This document shows positions 36,745 through 46,500 of a stretch of DNA of 64,000 nucleotides, piece by piece (position 1 is the first letter of the stretch; every line of letters starts with the position of its first letter). The notes below the pieces were generated by a model. It had not been told where the DNA came from. It worked only from the letters and a program-made list of their open reading frames with translations, and did not search any database. Origin of the DNA: Lewinella sp050633125. GTDB taxonomy: Bacteria > Bacteroidota > Bacteroidia > Chitinophagales > Saprospiraceae. The position numbers were made by a program, and so were the translations under genes. The stretch lies in contig NZ_JBOEFX010000102.1 in NCBI RefSeq assembly GCF_050633125.1, positions 59,822-123,821 on the forward strand, written 5' to 3'.

Positions 36745-37881
36745 CTATTGATTCAAGGTTTTCTCCACCTCTTCCCGCTCTTCCGGCGAATTGGCATTTA
36801 GTAAAACATGAGGATTTGGAGCATCCAATAGTTTAATATCCGAGTTGATGAGCACCTTGCGCGGGCAACTGTATCCTTGGGTGAGGAACTGTAACAAAAC
36901 CGGGTAAGCACGCGGTTCCCATATCGTGACCAGCGGATCGGGCCAGCCCGTTTCTGGATTGTGGAAAGCCGTCGCTAATTTTGAAGGATCACGATGCTGG
37001 AGCAAAAATTTCAAGGCTTCTTGGTCGAGTAAAGGGAGGTCGCAAGCTACTACCAGCCATGCCGCTTCTGGCTGTTTGCGAAAAGCGGAAAGTATAGCAC
37101 CATAAGGCCCAAGGCCCGTAAAAGTATCCCGAATAACGGCCGTTTCTTCCGGCGCTTCTTGTCCTTCCCGCAAAGAATAATAAACCGCTTGACAAATACC
37201 GCTGAGCTGTTGTGCAAGATGCTCCCGCTGAGGTAGCTCATGGTAAGTAATTTGCCCTTTATCGATGCCCATGCGCTGGCTTTTACCACCTGCCAAAACG
37301 AGCCCATTGATCGGGGCGCGTGCTGCTGTCAGTTGAGCACGGAGCCACTGGATGATGCCATTGATATCGCCAAGGGGCATCATGAATGGTCGTTGCTCCC
37401 CAAGGTGTTCCAATAGGAAATCGTAAGGTTTTTCCTGCCCGGGAGTGGTCAGAATAAGCGCAACATCCGTCAGGCGATCCAGTTTTCGGCTGAGGCTTTC
37501 TTCCTTCTTTGGGTCGAGAATGACGATCTGCTTTTTAGCTAAAAAGTGGTTGCCATTGACGAGCACCCCATCCACCGCATTGAAAAGCGGGCGGCGGTGA
37601 AATTTATTCAAATCATCAGTCAGATCATAGCGATGATAATTGATCTTATCGGTATACACCAGCGCACTGCCGCTTACGGGCATGGTCTCCGCTTGGTCAC
37701 CTGCAGCGTGATCGGCATCCACGTAAGCGAGGCGATAGTGCATCTGTAAAGCCTCAATGAGTTTAGCGCTCAGCTGCTGAATCGTGCCACATGGAGCACC
37801 AATAAATCCCCATTCGCTACGGTGGAATTCGCCGTAAGCAGGACGTGTAAGTTTGGCGTGTTTTTGGTGAGTTTTGGGCAT
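36745..37881 (-). CDS. MobA-like molybdopterin guanylyltransferase with degenerate MobB-like N-terminal domain
   Basis: This 378-residue protein has a C-terminal half (about 195-378) that is a MobA-type nucleotidyltransferase: LVLAGGKSQRMGIDKG is the GTP-binding signature and VACDLPLLD the metal site. MobA attaches GMP to molybdopterin. The N-terminal half (about 20-190) follows the MobB pattern (WGFIGAPCGT ... LAYVDADHAAGD). However, the Walker A loop GxxxxGK[ST] is replaced by GAPCGTIQQL, so it probably no longer hydrolyses GTP. It is the last gene of the moaA-uma2-moaC operon, starting 3 bases after the moaC stop. Confidence 0.88.
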   Translation of the reverse strand: MPKTHQKHAKLTRPAYGEFHRSEWGFIGAPCGTIQQLSAKLIEALQMHYRLAYVDADHAAGDQAETMPVSGSALVYTDKINYHRYDLTDDLNKFHRRPLFNAVDGVLVNGNHFLAKKQIVILDPKKEESLSRKLDRLTDVALILTTPGQEKPYDFLLEHLGEQRPFMMPLGDINGIIQWLRAQLTAARAPINGLVLAGGKSQRMGIDKGQITYHELPQREHLAQQLSGICQAVYYSLREGQEAPEETAVIRDTFTGLGPYGAILSAFRKQPEAAWLVVACDLPLLDQEALKFLLQHRDPSKLATAFHNPETGWPDPLVTIWEPRAYPVLLQFLTQGYSCPRKVLINSDIKLLDAPNPHVLLNANSPEEREEVEKTLNQ

Positions 37882-37884
37882 GAT

Positions 37885-38361
37885 CTAAGCAGATTGATAA
37901 TCAGACTTCCCTCCCGTCTTCTCCAACAAGCGGGTAGATTTTATCACAATATCGTGGCTGAAAGCTTTACACATATCGTAGATCGTCAGTGCAGCTACAC
38001 TGGCACCGGTGAGGGCTTCCATTTCTACACCGGTTTTGCCGGAAAGGCGAGCAGTACAAGTAATAACAACTTCCTTCGCGTCATTAATATTAATATCAAC
38101 GCCCACTTTTTCCAAAGCCAAAGGATGGCAGAGCGGGATCAGTTCGCTGGTCTTTTTGGCACCCATGATTCCGGCTAATATAGCTGTCTGAAAAACAGGA
38201 CCTTTCTTGGTTTGAATATCCTTGTTTTCGAGCTTGCTCATGATTTCGTCTCCGAGAACGACGATGGCTTGTGCTACTGCTGTACGGCGCGTAACATTCT
38301 TGTTGCCAACATCGACCATGGATGGATTACCAGCAGCATCAAGGTGGGTGAAAGAGGACAT
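37885..38361 (-). CDS. moaC: Cyclic pyranopterin monophosphate synthase
   Basis: MoaC performs the second half of cPMP formation after MoaA. The ATG at 38361 gives 158 residues (MSSFTHLDAAGNPSMVDV), the normal length. The frame is open 15 codons further up, into the Uma2 gene. Family motifs are present: MVDVGNK, KKTSELIPLCHPLAL and MEALTGASVAALTIYDMCKA. It lies 13 bases downstream of the Uma2 gene and 3 bases upstream of the MobA-like gene. Confidence 0.96.
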   Translation of the reverse strand: MSSFTHLDAAGNPSMVDVGNKNVTRRTAVAQAIVVLGDEIMSKLENKDIQTKKGPVFQTAILAGIMGAKKTSELIPLCHPLALEKVGVDININDAKEVVITCTARLSGKTGVEMEALTGASVAALTIYDMCKAFSHDIVIKSTRLLEKTGGKSDYQSA

Positions 38362-38374
38362 GTATTGGAAAGAA

Positions 38375-38947
38375 TTAGAGCCAGGGGAATAATTTACTGA
38401 TAACAACTATACCAAGCAAAGGGTGCTCAAACTGATCGTTTAAGGTAAAGGTTTTGCGTTGTTGATAGGCATCATTTGCTGGTATTGCATAATGGTGTAA
38501 GGCTTGTTTTGACAAATCCACCAGCCAAAATTCTTTGATACCAAACCGGGCATAGAGAGGAGCCTTAATCTCTTGGTCTTTTTGGAGAGAGGAGTCTGCA
38601 ACTTCAATCAGGAATTCAATATCGTCAGGGCCGGGAAGGTGACTGGCATAGAAATCTGCACGCCGCTTAACGACCGCAATATCTGGTTCTGGTTCAGAAT
38701 GATCATCCATTTTTATAGGGTCCTGTACCCTGATAATGAAATCGGATCGTAGTTGCTGGCTCAACCAATCATTCAAAAAACTAACACAAGCGGCATGGAA
38801 TTTTCCTACAGGACTCATTTTTACAATTTGACCGTGAAGTAATTCGACGTGAGCGTCTTCTTCTATAATTCCTGCTGTTACCATTTGCTGAAACTCTGAA
38901 ACCGTCCATTTATAAAGGTCGGTCAGAGCGACGGTTGTTTGTTTCAT
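38375..38947 (-). CDS. Uma2-family (DUF820, PD-(D/E)XK-like) protein
   Basis: This is a 190-residue protein from the ATG at 38947; a start 10 codons further up is possible. The family features are 'VELLHGQIVKMSPVG', 'VQDPIKMDDHSEPEPDIAVVK' and 'DIEFLIEVADSSLQKD', with Asp and Glu placed like the PD-(D/E)XK nuclease core, then 'KAPLYARFGIKEFWLVDL'. The family is mostly uncharacterised and is expanded in cyanobacteria and some Bacteroidota. Its position between moaA and moaC, with gaps of 51 and 13 bases, is unusual and does not by itself give it a cofactor role. Confidence 0.9.
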   Translation of the reverse strand: MKQTTVALTDLYKWTVSEFQQMVTAGIIEEDAHVELLHGQIVKMSPVGKFHAACVSFLNDWLSQQLRSDFIIRVQDPIKMDDHSEPEPDIAVVKRRADFYASHLPGPDDIEFLIEVADSSLQKDQEIKAPLYARFGIKEFWLVDLSKQALHHYAIPANDAYQQRKTFTLNDQFEHPLLGIVVISKLFPWL

Positions 38948-38998
38948 TAGCAATGTCTTTATTCCTAAATATAACAATAAGTACGAAAAGAAAGTTGG

Positions 38999-39997
38999 TT
39001 ACCCCCCAATCGTGGCCATGCTTTCCCGAGCATTGGGGTCATTGTTTTGGCGGCCTTCTGCTTCCCAGCCGTCTTTGGCCCGGTGTTGGAGTGCAGAGGT
39101 GAAGGCATCTGCCAATTGATCATTAGTAGCACCCGCCCGCATGAGATCGCGAATACTGAGCACTCCCTGGTCGTAAAGGCATGTTTTTAGCAGACCTTTC
39201 GGCGTGACTCGGATACGGTTGCAACTGCCGCAAAAAGTGCGAGAATAGGCAGCGATGACCCCCACCGTACCTTGGTGACCAGGTATACGGTAATTATAAG
39301 AAGTACTGCCAGGAGGGTCGGTCAGTTTTTCCAAAGCAGGGTAAGCAGAACGAATATGTTCCGTTATTCTACGATGATCCCAGGGCAGTTTTTGATAATG
39401 AGCGGTGTCGCCATTAAAGGGCATCTCTTCGATAAAGCGGACGCTGACGGGGTATTTCTTGGTGAGCGCTACCATGGGCAAAATATCTTCAATATTCTGC
39501 TGGTCCATCACAACGGCATTCAGTTTGGTATCAATGCCGTGTGCTACAAGTGCTTCGAAGGTGCGCCAAACTTCCGGCAGACTATCCCGCCGAGTAATCT
39601 CGTGAAAACGCTGCCGGTCTAAAGTGTCAATACTAAGGTTGACGGAATGAATACCGATTTGTTTGAGTTCCGGAACATGCTGTTCGGTAAGTGTACCGTT
39701 GGTGGTGAGGTTGATCTGCTTCAGGCCATCGATCTTGCTGATGGTCCGTAAAAAAGGCATGAAATCTTTGCGCAAAAAAGGTTCACCACCCGTTAAACGT
39801 ATTTTTTCAATCCCCAGAGGTACAAGTACTTGTACTACACGAAGCATTTCTTCGTAAGAGAGAAGCTGTGTCCGGGCAACATAATTGATACCTTCCTCCG
39901 GCATGCAATAAAAGCAGCGAAGGTTGCAACGATCAGTAACTGCTAAGCGCAGGTAATTGATCTGCCGGCTATGGTTATCAAACAGTTGCCCGGGCAT
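38999..39997 (-). CDS. moaA: GTP 3',8-cyclase (radical SAM)
   Basis: MoaA starts molybdenum-cofactor synthesis by rearranging GTP. The 332-residue protein has the N-terminal [4Fe-4S] motif CNLRCFYC and the C-terminal cluster CGSCNRIRVTPKGLLKTC with its third Cys. It ends in Gly-Gly (ATIGG), the tail needed for the final ring closure. The stop of the DUF3127 gene is 8 bases upstream of its start. Together with moaC and the MobA-like gene it forms a partial cofactor operon. MoaD, MoaE, MoeA and MogA are not in the window. Confidence 0.96.
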   Translation of the reverse strand: MPGQLFDNHSRQINYLRLAVTDRCNLRCFYCMPEEGINYVARTQLLSYEEMLRVVQVLVPLGIEKIRLTGGEPFLRKDFMPFLRTISKIDGLKQINLTTNGTLTEQHVPELKQIGIHSVNLSIDTLDRQRFHEITRRDSLPEVWRTFEALVAHGIDTKLNAVVMDQQNIEDILPMVALTKKYPVSVRFIEEMPFNGDTAHYQKLPWDHRRITEHIRSAYPALEKLTDPPGSTSYNYRIPGHQGTVGVIAAYSRTFCGSCNRIRVTPKGLLKTCLYDQGVLSIRDLMRAGATNDQLADAFTSALQHRAKDGWEAEGRQNNDPNARESMATIGG

Positions 39998-40005
39998 AGA
40001 TTAGA

Positions 40006-40371
40006 TTAGAATGGCAAATCATCATCCGCTGCTACAGTAGGTTCGTCACCTGCGGCAGGGAAGAAGTTTTCTTCACCAGCTGATGCAGACGGTGCTGTGG
40101 CTGCGGCAGGTGCTTCAATACGCCAAGCATTAAGATTGGTGAAGTATTTCTCGTTCCATTCCCGTCCACGAAGGTCGAAATGTACTTTGATTTCCTGACC
40201 TTCTTCATAAGGATCAAGTAAAGCACAACGGTCTTGTGTCAGCTGTAATTTAATGTATTGAGGGTAATTTCCACTTTCCATCAACACCACGAATTCCCGT
40301 GCCTGAAAGCTGTCTGTTTTGTTTTCAGTTGGGTATTTCTTGTGGAGTTTTCCGGTTAATTCATAAGACAT
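40006..40371 (-). CDS. DUF3127 OB-fold protein with SSB-like acidic tail
   Basis: The ATG at 40371 gives a 121-residue protein (MSYELTGKLHKKYPTE). A frame open up to 40482 would cross a terminator and the promoter and is rejected. Residues 1 to about 85 match DUF3127, a Bacteroidota-specific family with an OB-like pattern ('FVVLMESGNYPQYIKLQL', 'IKVHFDLRGREW'). An Ala/Pro-rich linker leads to the end DDDLPF, the same as the protein-recruiting tip of single-stranded DNA-binding protein. This suggests it binds nucleic acid and docks SSB partners (inference). It is the first gene of the cofactor operon, 8 bases before moaA. Confidence 0.85.
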   Translation of the reverse strand: MSYELTGKLHKKYPTENKTDSFQAREFVVLMESGNYPQYIKLQLTQDRCALLDPYEEGQEIKVHFDLRGREWNEKYFTNLNAWRIEAPAAATAPSASAGEENFFPAAGDEPTVAADDDLPF

Positions 40372-40443
40372 ATCGATAATAATATTTAGTTTCAATTGAG
40401 GAAGCCAAAGGCTTAAAAATAAGGCATGGTTTACCTTAATCTC

Positions 40444-40451
40444 CAAAGGTA
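40444..40451 (-). promoter_or_regulatory. Candidate -7 promoter element of the DUF3127-moaA operon
   Basis: TACCTTTG on the minus strand is an exact TAnnTTTG match directly after the terminator of the upstream gene and 73 bases before the DUF3127 ATG. It marks the operon start. Confidence 0.6.
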
Positions 40452-40486
40452 AAAAAAGCGGATGAAAAGCTACTGCTTCCATCCGC
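40451..40486 (-). terminator. Rho-independent terminator after the giant secreted-protein gene
   Basis: On the minus strand, GCGGATGGAAGC pairs with GCTTTTCATCCGC (one bulge) across a 4-base loop, followed by seven T. It is about 90 bases past the stop at 40575. Confidence 0.85.
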
Positions 40487-40529
40487 TAAATAAGGATTTA
40501 CTACTCGTCTTTTAAAAAGGAACGAAAAT

Positions 40530-40574
40530 GTGCGTTGCTTGGCCCGGAAATAGATCCGGGCCATAGCAACACAC
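40530..40574 (-). terminator. Long hairpin directly after the stop codon
   Basis: GTGCGTTGCTTGGCCCGGA (40530-40548) pairs with TCCGGGCCATAGCAACACAC (40555-40574) with one bulge and one mismatch. It touches the stop codon of the giant gene. The downstream T-rich stretch on the minus strand is broken (ATTTTCGTTCCTTTTT). It may act with the second hairpin at 40451 or protect the mRNA 3' end. Confidence 0.6.
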
Positions 40575-43500
40575 TTAGCGAACCAATATAACTTCACCTT
40601 GCTGGACAACATCTACTACTTGTCCACACAAGTTTATTTTTGCTTTTAATTGCCAGATGTAAACACCCTGCGCTGCGCGACGCCCATTGTTGACACCATC
40701 CCATTCGTCATCACCTTGCTGGGCATCAAAAATCATGCTGCCCCAACGATCAAAAATCTGAAAGTCGATATCATCAATCTGCACATCTTGGCCAGGATAA
40801 ACCTTAAAGGTGTCGTTGGCTCCATCATTATTAGGAGAGAATGCATTCGGAACATAAATAAGCGAGCCTTCTGGTGATTTTTCTGCTTCTATCGTCACAG
40901 GCAGACTTACTGTTTCACAGCCATTACTTACCTCCAGGTACAATGTCCCCGGAGTGCTTACTTGCCGGCCAAGGGTCGTAATGCCGTCGCTCCACTGGAA
41001 AAGAAGGAAGCCATCGTCACCGCTTACTATTTCCGGCAGTAATTGAACGGCTGCACTATCACACGGCAGTATCATGTCAGAGACATTGACAACAAGACTA
41101 GGGGATGCATCCACCGCAAAGCTTTCAAGGTATTGGCAACCATTGGCGTCTTCGACAATAAGGTCATAAGCACCAGCTTCAAGATTCGTAAATGCAGCTT
41201 GAGCTTGGAAGTCACCATCGTCAAGTGCATAAACAAAAGGTGCAGCGCCACTGTTCGGTGCCACCGTGAGGGTGCCCGTTGGTAGCCCTTGGCAACTTTC
41301 TTCTGTACTCAGGGCAAAGCTTGCTTCGGGAGAAGCCACCACCTGAAGCTGAACAATAGAATCACAACCTACACTATTAGTGAAGGTGATGAGTTCGTCG
41401 GTACCGATGGGGTATTCTACTCCAGCATAGCTGTAGGTTTCTCCGGCACAAATCTCTACGCCGAAAATTTCGGAAGTACTTGGTGATTCCACCACCTGAA
41501 GCTGAACGATAGAATCACAACCTACACTGTTGGTGAAGGTGATGAGTTCGTCAGTACCGATGGGGTATTCCGCTCCAGCATAGCTGTAGGTTTCTCCGGC
41601 ACAAACCTCTACGCCGAAAACTTCGGAAGTGCTTGGTAGCGCTGTTACAGTAAAGGTAAACGTAGAATCGCAACCCTGAGCAGAGGTAGTTTGAACGGTA
41701 TTGCTACTACCTATGGCATAAGGCTGGCCTTGGAATATGTAATCCTCACCCGGACAAATACTGGCAACGAAGGAGGTGTCAAAATTGCAATCTTGTATCA
41801 ATAACCAGTTAATAACAACCTCCTGATCACACCCCATAAAAGTAGTGTCAATAGACGCTATTTGCGGCACCCAGCTTGCAGGGACGGTCATTTCGTCAAT
41901 CGAGAGGGTATAGTCATCTTCAGGAACATTCACGAATCCATAAGTACCATCAAGTGGGGTAATAATGGCATCTTGTAGCCCCATATTACCGGATAATTCA
42001 ACTTCAATGTCGCCCGCTAAGCTATCTGCTGCGTCGATCATGTCGTTGTTATTCATATCGTAGTAAACATTGCCAAATAATGTACCAAAACCAGGAAGAA
42101 GATCAATGTTTAAAGGATTACTTGTTTGTACACAGCCATTGATATCCTCCATCTCCAAAGTGTAACTACCGCTTTGATCTACAATCAAATTAGGGATCGT
42201 TCCATCAGGAGCTGGAATCAAGGTGCCATCCAGGTACCATTGGTAGCTGATAACGTCAGGTATCGTTGGCAAACAAAGGGTATCTGGCGCACAGCGCGTA
42301 TGACAACCATTAGGTACCAAGCTAATGTCTGGCCCCTCTAGCACTTCGGTGACTTCGCTTTCATTGCGGCAGCCATAAATATTGACGGAAGTAACATAGT
42401 ATTCGCCAGCTTGATCTGTGGTGATACTCGATCCAGTGTCACCACTACTCCAGAAGTAGATAACGTTGGCCTGAGGGTTGCTAACAGAAATGGTAGCGGC
42501 AGTGCCTGCACAAAGTGCATCGTTGCCTGCGTCCAAAACAGGAACATCTGGTGTTGGATGAACAATGATCACAAATCCTTCGGTAGCACTACAACCGGTG
42601 CTGGTGTCCGTAACATCCATAGTGATGAGGTATTCACCAGCGGCAAGTAAGTTGCCACGATCTTCGGTGTATTCCGTATCAATACCTGTATCTCCATTTG
42701 ACCATTGGTAGCTATAGCCCGCAGTCTCTTCTGTTTCCAGGAAAATGTCTTCACCAAAACATACGTACAAGGTATCGTAAGTAAAGGCCGTAGGTTGATT
42801 AAAATCATTATAAGTGACAGAGCGGATCGGGCTTTGTGGCGCCGGAATAATATCTACCAAAACAGGCTGAGGACTGTAAGTACAACCATCGTCATCGGTA
42901 AGTACTACACTATAAGCTGCGGCTTCGTCTACTGTAATTGCTTGAGTATCTTCGTTGGTAGACCACACCCATGAGGTAGCGCCGTTTCCTGGTGCGTTTA
43001 GGATAAGTTCGTCCCCTTCACACAAGGTCGAAGTGCCCGGTGGGTCAATCTCCCCGCTTAGGGTGTTGGGTATGATCGCAATGGTACGATCAAAGGTGTT
43101 GACACAGCCATAAATGCTGGTTGCTTCCAAGGTTACCATGTAATTGCCTGGAGTGGCAAAAAGATGATAAGAGTCAAATAAGGTAGAGGTGTTAGCATCA
43201 CCACTGCTGGCTTCACCAAAATTCCACATTACTTCAGAGACAGTGGCTTCTACATCAGCATTGAATTCGATGGCTGTTAACGCACAACTCACATCAGGTT
43301 CCAAGAAATTGGTAAATGGCAAGGGGTAGATACTGACCGTTTTGGTAATGGTCGTACTACAGCCCTGATCGGTTGTAGTGGTTAAACTCACTTGATAGTC
43401 ACCACCACCGCTGAAGATATGTATCGGGTCTTTATCAGTAGAGGTATTATCTATGCCACTAGTAGGGTCGCCAAAGTCCCAACTCCAGCTAGTAATGATC

Positions 43501-46500
43501 GCTAAATCCAGAAAAGTAGTAAGATCATAAAACTGAACGGGTGCACCTGGACAAACGCCATCGTACTCAAAGTCAGCGACGGCAAAAACAGTATCCGGAA
43601 GGATTTCCCGACATAATACCGAACCACCCATTCCATCGTCATAGAGTGCTCCCATTAGTACCCGATAGAAACCAGGCTTGGTGTACTGGTGGGTCACGTT
43701 GACACCTGAACCACTATTAGCAGCACCACTGTCTGGATCATCGAAGTTCCAGAAAACACTACCAGGAATACTCCCCATGGCAATCGCCGTGTAAGCGCGG
43801 TCGTCACAAGAGCCGTTGTCCATTGAAGTAAACGTGTGGCCTGGGTTATTACAGCCGGCACCACCACCTGTACAACGAATGTCTGTACAGTTATCTTCTA
43901 CACTAATGGTATTAGAAGAAAAAGCACACCCGTTTTCATCAATGATGTCTACATGGTAGGCTCCAAAAGCAGTGGCGGTGTAGTTAGAGCCGGTTTCTCC
44001 GGCAAGGGGCGCTCCATTTTGGTACCATTGGTAGGTGTAACCATCCTCGGTATTTACTGCATATAAGCGACTTAATGGAGGAACGTTACAGAAAAGCGTA
44101 AAGTCAGGCGTACTGATGCTAATATTAGATTCCGGGAATTCGTAAATTTGGAAGGTTGTACGTCCTACACAACCGATGGCGTCAGTTACTTCTAGTCGGT
44201 AATAGCCTCCCGACAGGTCTGGTGTTGGACTAGTAGAGAGCTCCAAACCTTCCGCATCTTGCCAAGAGTAGGTGGCAAAAGCAGCCGTTGTACTTACCGG
44301 GGCTGTAACACCAGGACAAATGGAAGCCGGATGGTTAACGACCGGCTGAGGGGGCGCGTTTACGGTTACCATAAAGGTTTCCTGTTGTCCACAAATGTCG
44401 AGGGTTACGGTTGCTGGTCCGGCACTATGCCAAAGGATTTCAACATCTGCGGCACTGGGGTCACCGGTAATGGTGCCGGCACTTGCGGGCTGAATAGCCC
44501 AATCGTAAAATACATCACCAGTTTGGTCGCTGGTATAAGCTGCCAACTGATCCATACATACCTGGTCATCTCCGCTGATGGCAAAACTACTTACAGCACC
44601 AATAGAGAGAGAGGTTGCCGCAGAAGCACAAAATAATGGAGGAGAAAGGCGGATAACACTCAGTTCATAAGGCCCTCCTGCATTCCAAATCACAGCAATA
44701 GAAGCTCCTTCTCTGTTGGTTATTGTACCTGCGTTATTGATCGTCCAGCGATAGCGTTCTCCGTCGATGGGGTTCGCTATATTATAGGTATAGGCAATGC
44801 CTGCACAAATTTCTGTTTGTCCGTTGATGGTAGCAACTGCCGCTGGTTGAGCAATTACTTTTACGGCCATTTCTGCCAAAAGTGTACAGTAGTCAGCAGG
44901 GTTTTGGGGCGTAGCCATCAACGTGAAATCACCAGCGCCAAAATCCCAGTCGACAGGGAAAGAACTTCCCGCGCCAGGACTCGTCCAGACAGTGGTACCA
45001 TCGGAGGCAAGGACACTGAAGTTAGCAGGGAAACCCACATTGGTTTGAGTATTGATCACAGCATAGTCTGTACTGCTATTTTCACAAACCTCTATTTCAC
45101 CCGTAAGGTAAAATTCAGGGCGTACAAACACATCCATCTGGGCACTGCCGCCACATTCGAGATAACAATTTGTATAGTCGACACTTACGGTTTGTGCACC
45201 AGTAGGGATTGGCCCATCAGACCATTCGATGGTTACACTGGGCGTGCCTTGCCCGTCAATAATCGTTCCAAACGAAGTGACACTCCAGTTGAATTCCGTG
45301 CCTTCAAAAGGAGGGACGGTGTATACGGTTTGATCGCCTCGGCAAACTTGTGCTGGGCCTTCAATCGTAGTGCTACTGGAAATAATGGGGACTTGGAGAT
45401 AAGCGGCCTCGGTACAGTCACTGAGGTCGGGGCAGCCATCTGTTTGTAATGTAATTTCGCCAATAGGGCCAGCGCCCCATTGGATCGTGATAAAATCATC
45501 CGCTGGTCCGCCACCGTCGAGAATACTGCCATTGGCGCTGATGGTCCAGTCGTAACTACTACAACCAGTATTGGCAGTATAAGTGACGGAAGTGCCTTCA
45601 CAAATAGTGGCAACACAGTCTACAAAGGGCGCGTCATTGCCTTCTACGATGACGGTAAGTCTGCTGGTATCTGCACATTCACAGCCAGCGCTGGTGATAA
45701 GCTCGACCTCGAAGGTACCCGCAGCGTTGTAGGTGTGTTGTGGGTTGGGGAGCGAGGAGCCGCCACCATCGCCAAAATCCCACAGGTAAGCATCGGCTTC
45801 TGTAGCTTCGCTGGTAAAGAACACGGTTTGGCCTTCGCAAATCTCCAACAAGCCATTGGAACTTACAGGAGGCTGGGTAGTGAAATCGGCTGGCGGTGGA
45901 GGGATAACATCGAAACAAACATCAACGCTGGAAAAAACATCACAACCGTTATCACTGAAATACCAATAGGAGAAGGTTGCCCGGCCGGGGCCTTCTTCGT
46001 CCCAAAGGATAGAAATCGTACTGGAAGGAGGTGAGCCAATGATGACTGCGCCGGTGTTGCCGTCAAAGGGGACTACGTTGCCGTTGCCGTCAACTATTTC
46101 AATAGGGGAAGGCGTTCCTGAAAAACTTAAAGAAGAGGAAGTGTTTCCCATTACTGTGAAACAAAACTCTAACAAAGTGCTGTTGTCACTAAGCGTGACT
46201 CCGTTGGCAAGAAGATCGTTCCAGTTAAGGGTAATCGATCCTGGAAAAGGGTTGCCAACAGAAGACGAATTGAAAGCTAGGAGGTTGTTGTTGAAATTTT
46301 GGGCGCTTCCAAATTGAAGAATAGAAGCATTGTAATTAATGCTAAGTGACACCCCCTGGATATTGTCAAAATTATTGACCGTCAAAGGCACACAAACCGT
46401 CTGCCCTGGCGATGCATACACTTCGGCAAGATTGAAATTACTATCATCAGTATTCACCGTAGGAATGATGGTACCATTAGTAACCGACCACTGCCCCTGA

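Noticed and set aside
40372..40482. Upstream extension of the DUF3127 frame
   Set aside because: It would start inside the terminator and cross the -7 promoter element; family similarity begins at MSYELTG.
41341..41646. Possible CRISPR-like spacing in the repeated DNA
   Set aside because: The units are long, adjacent, in frame and protein-coding, with no spacers.
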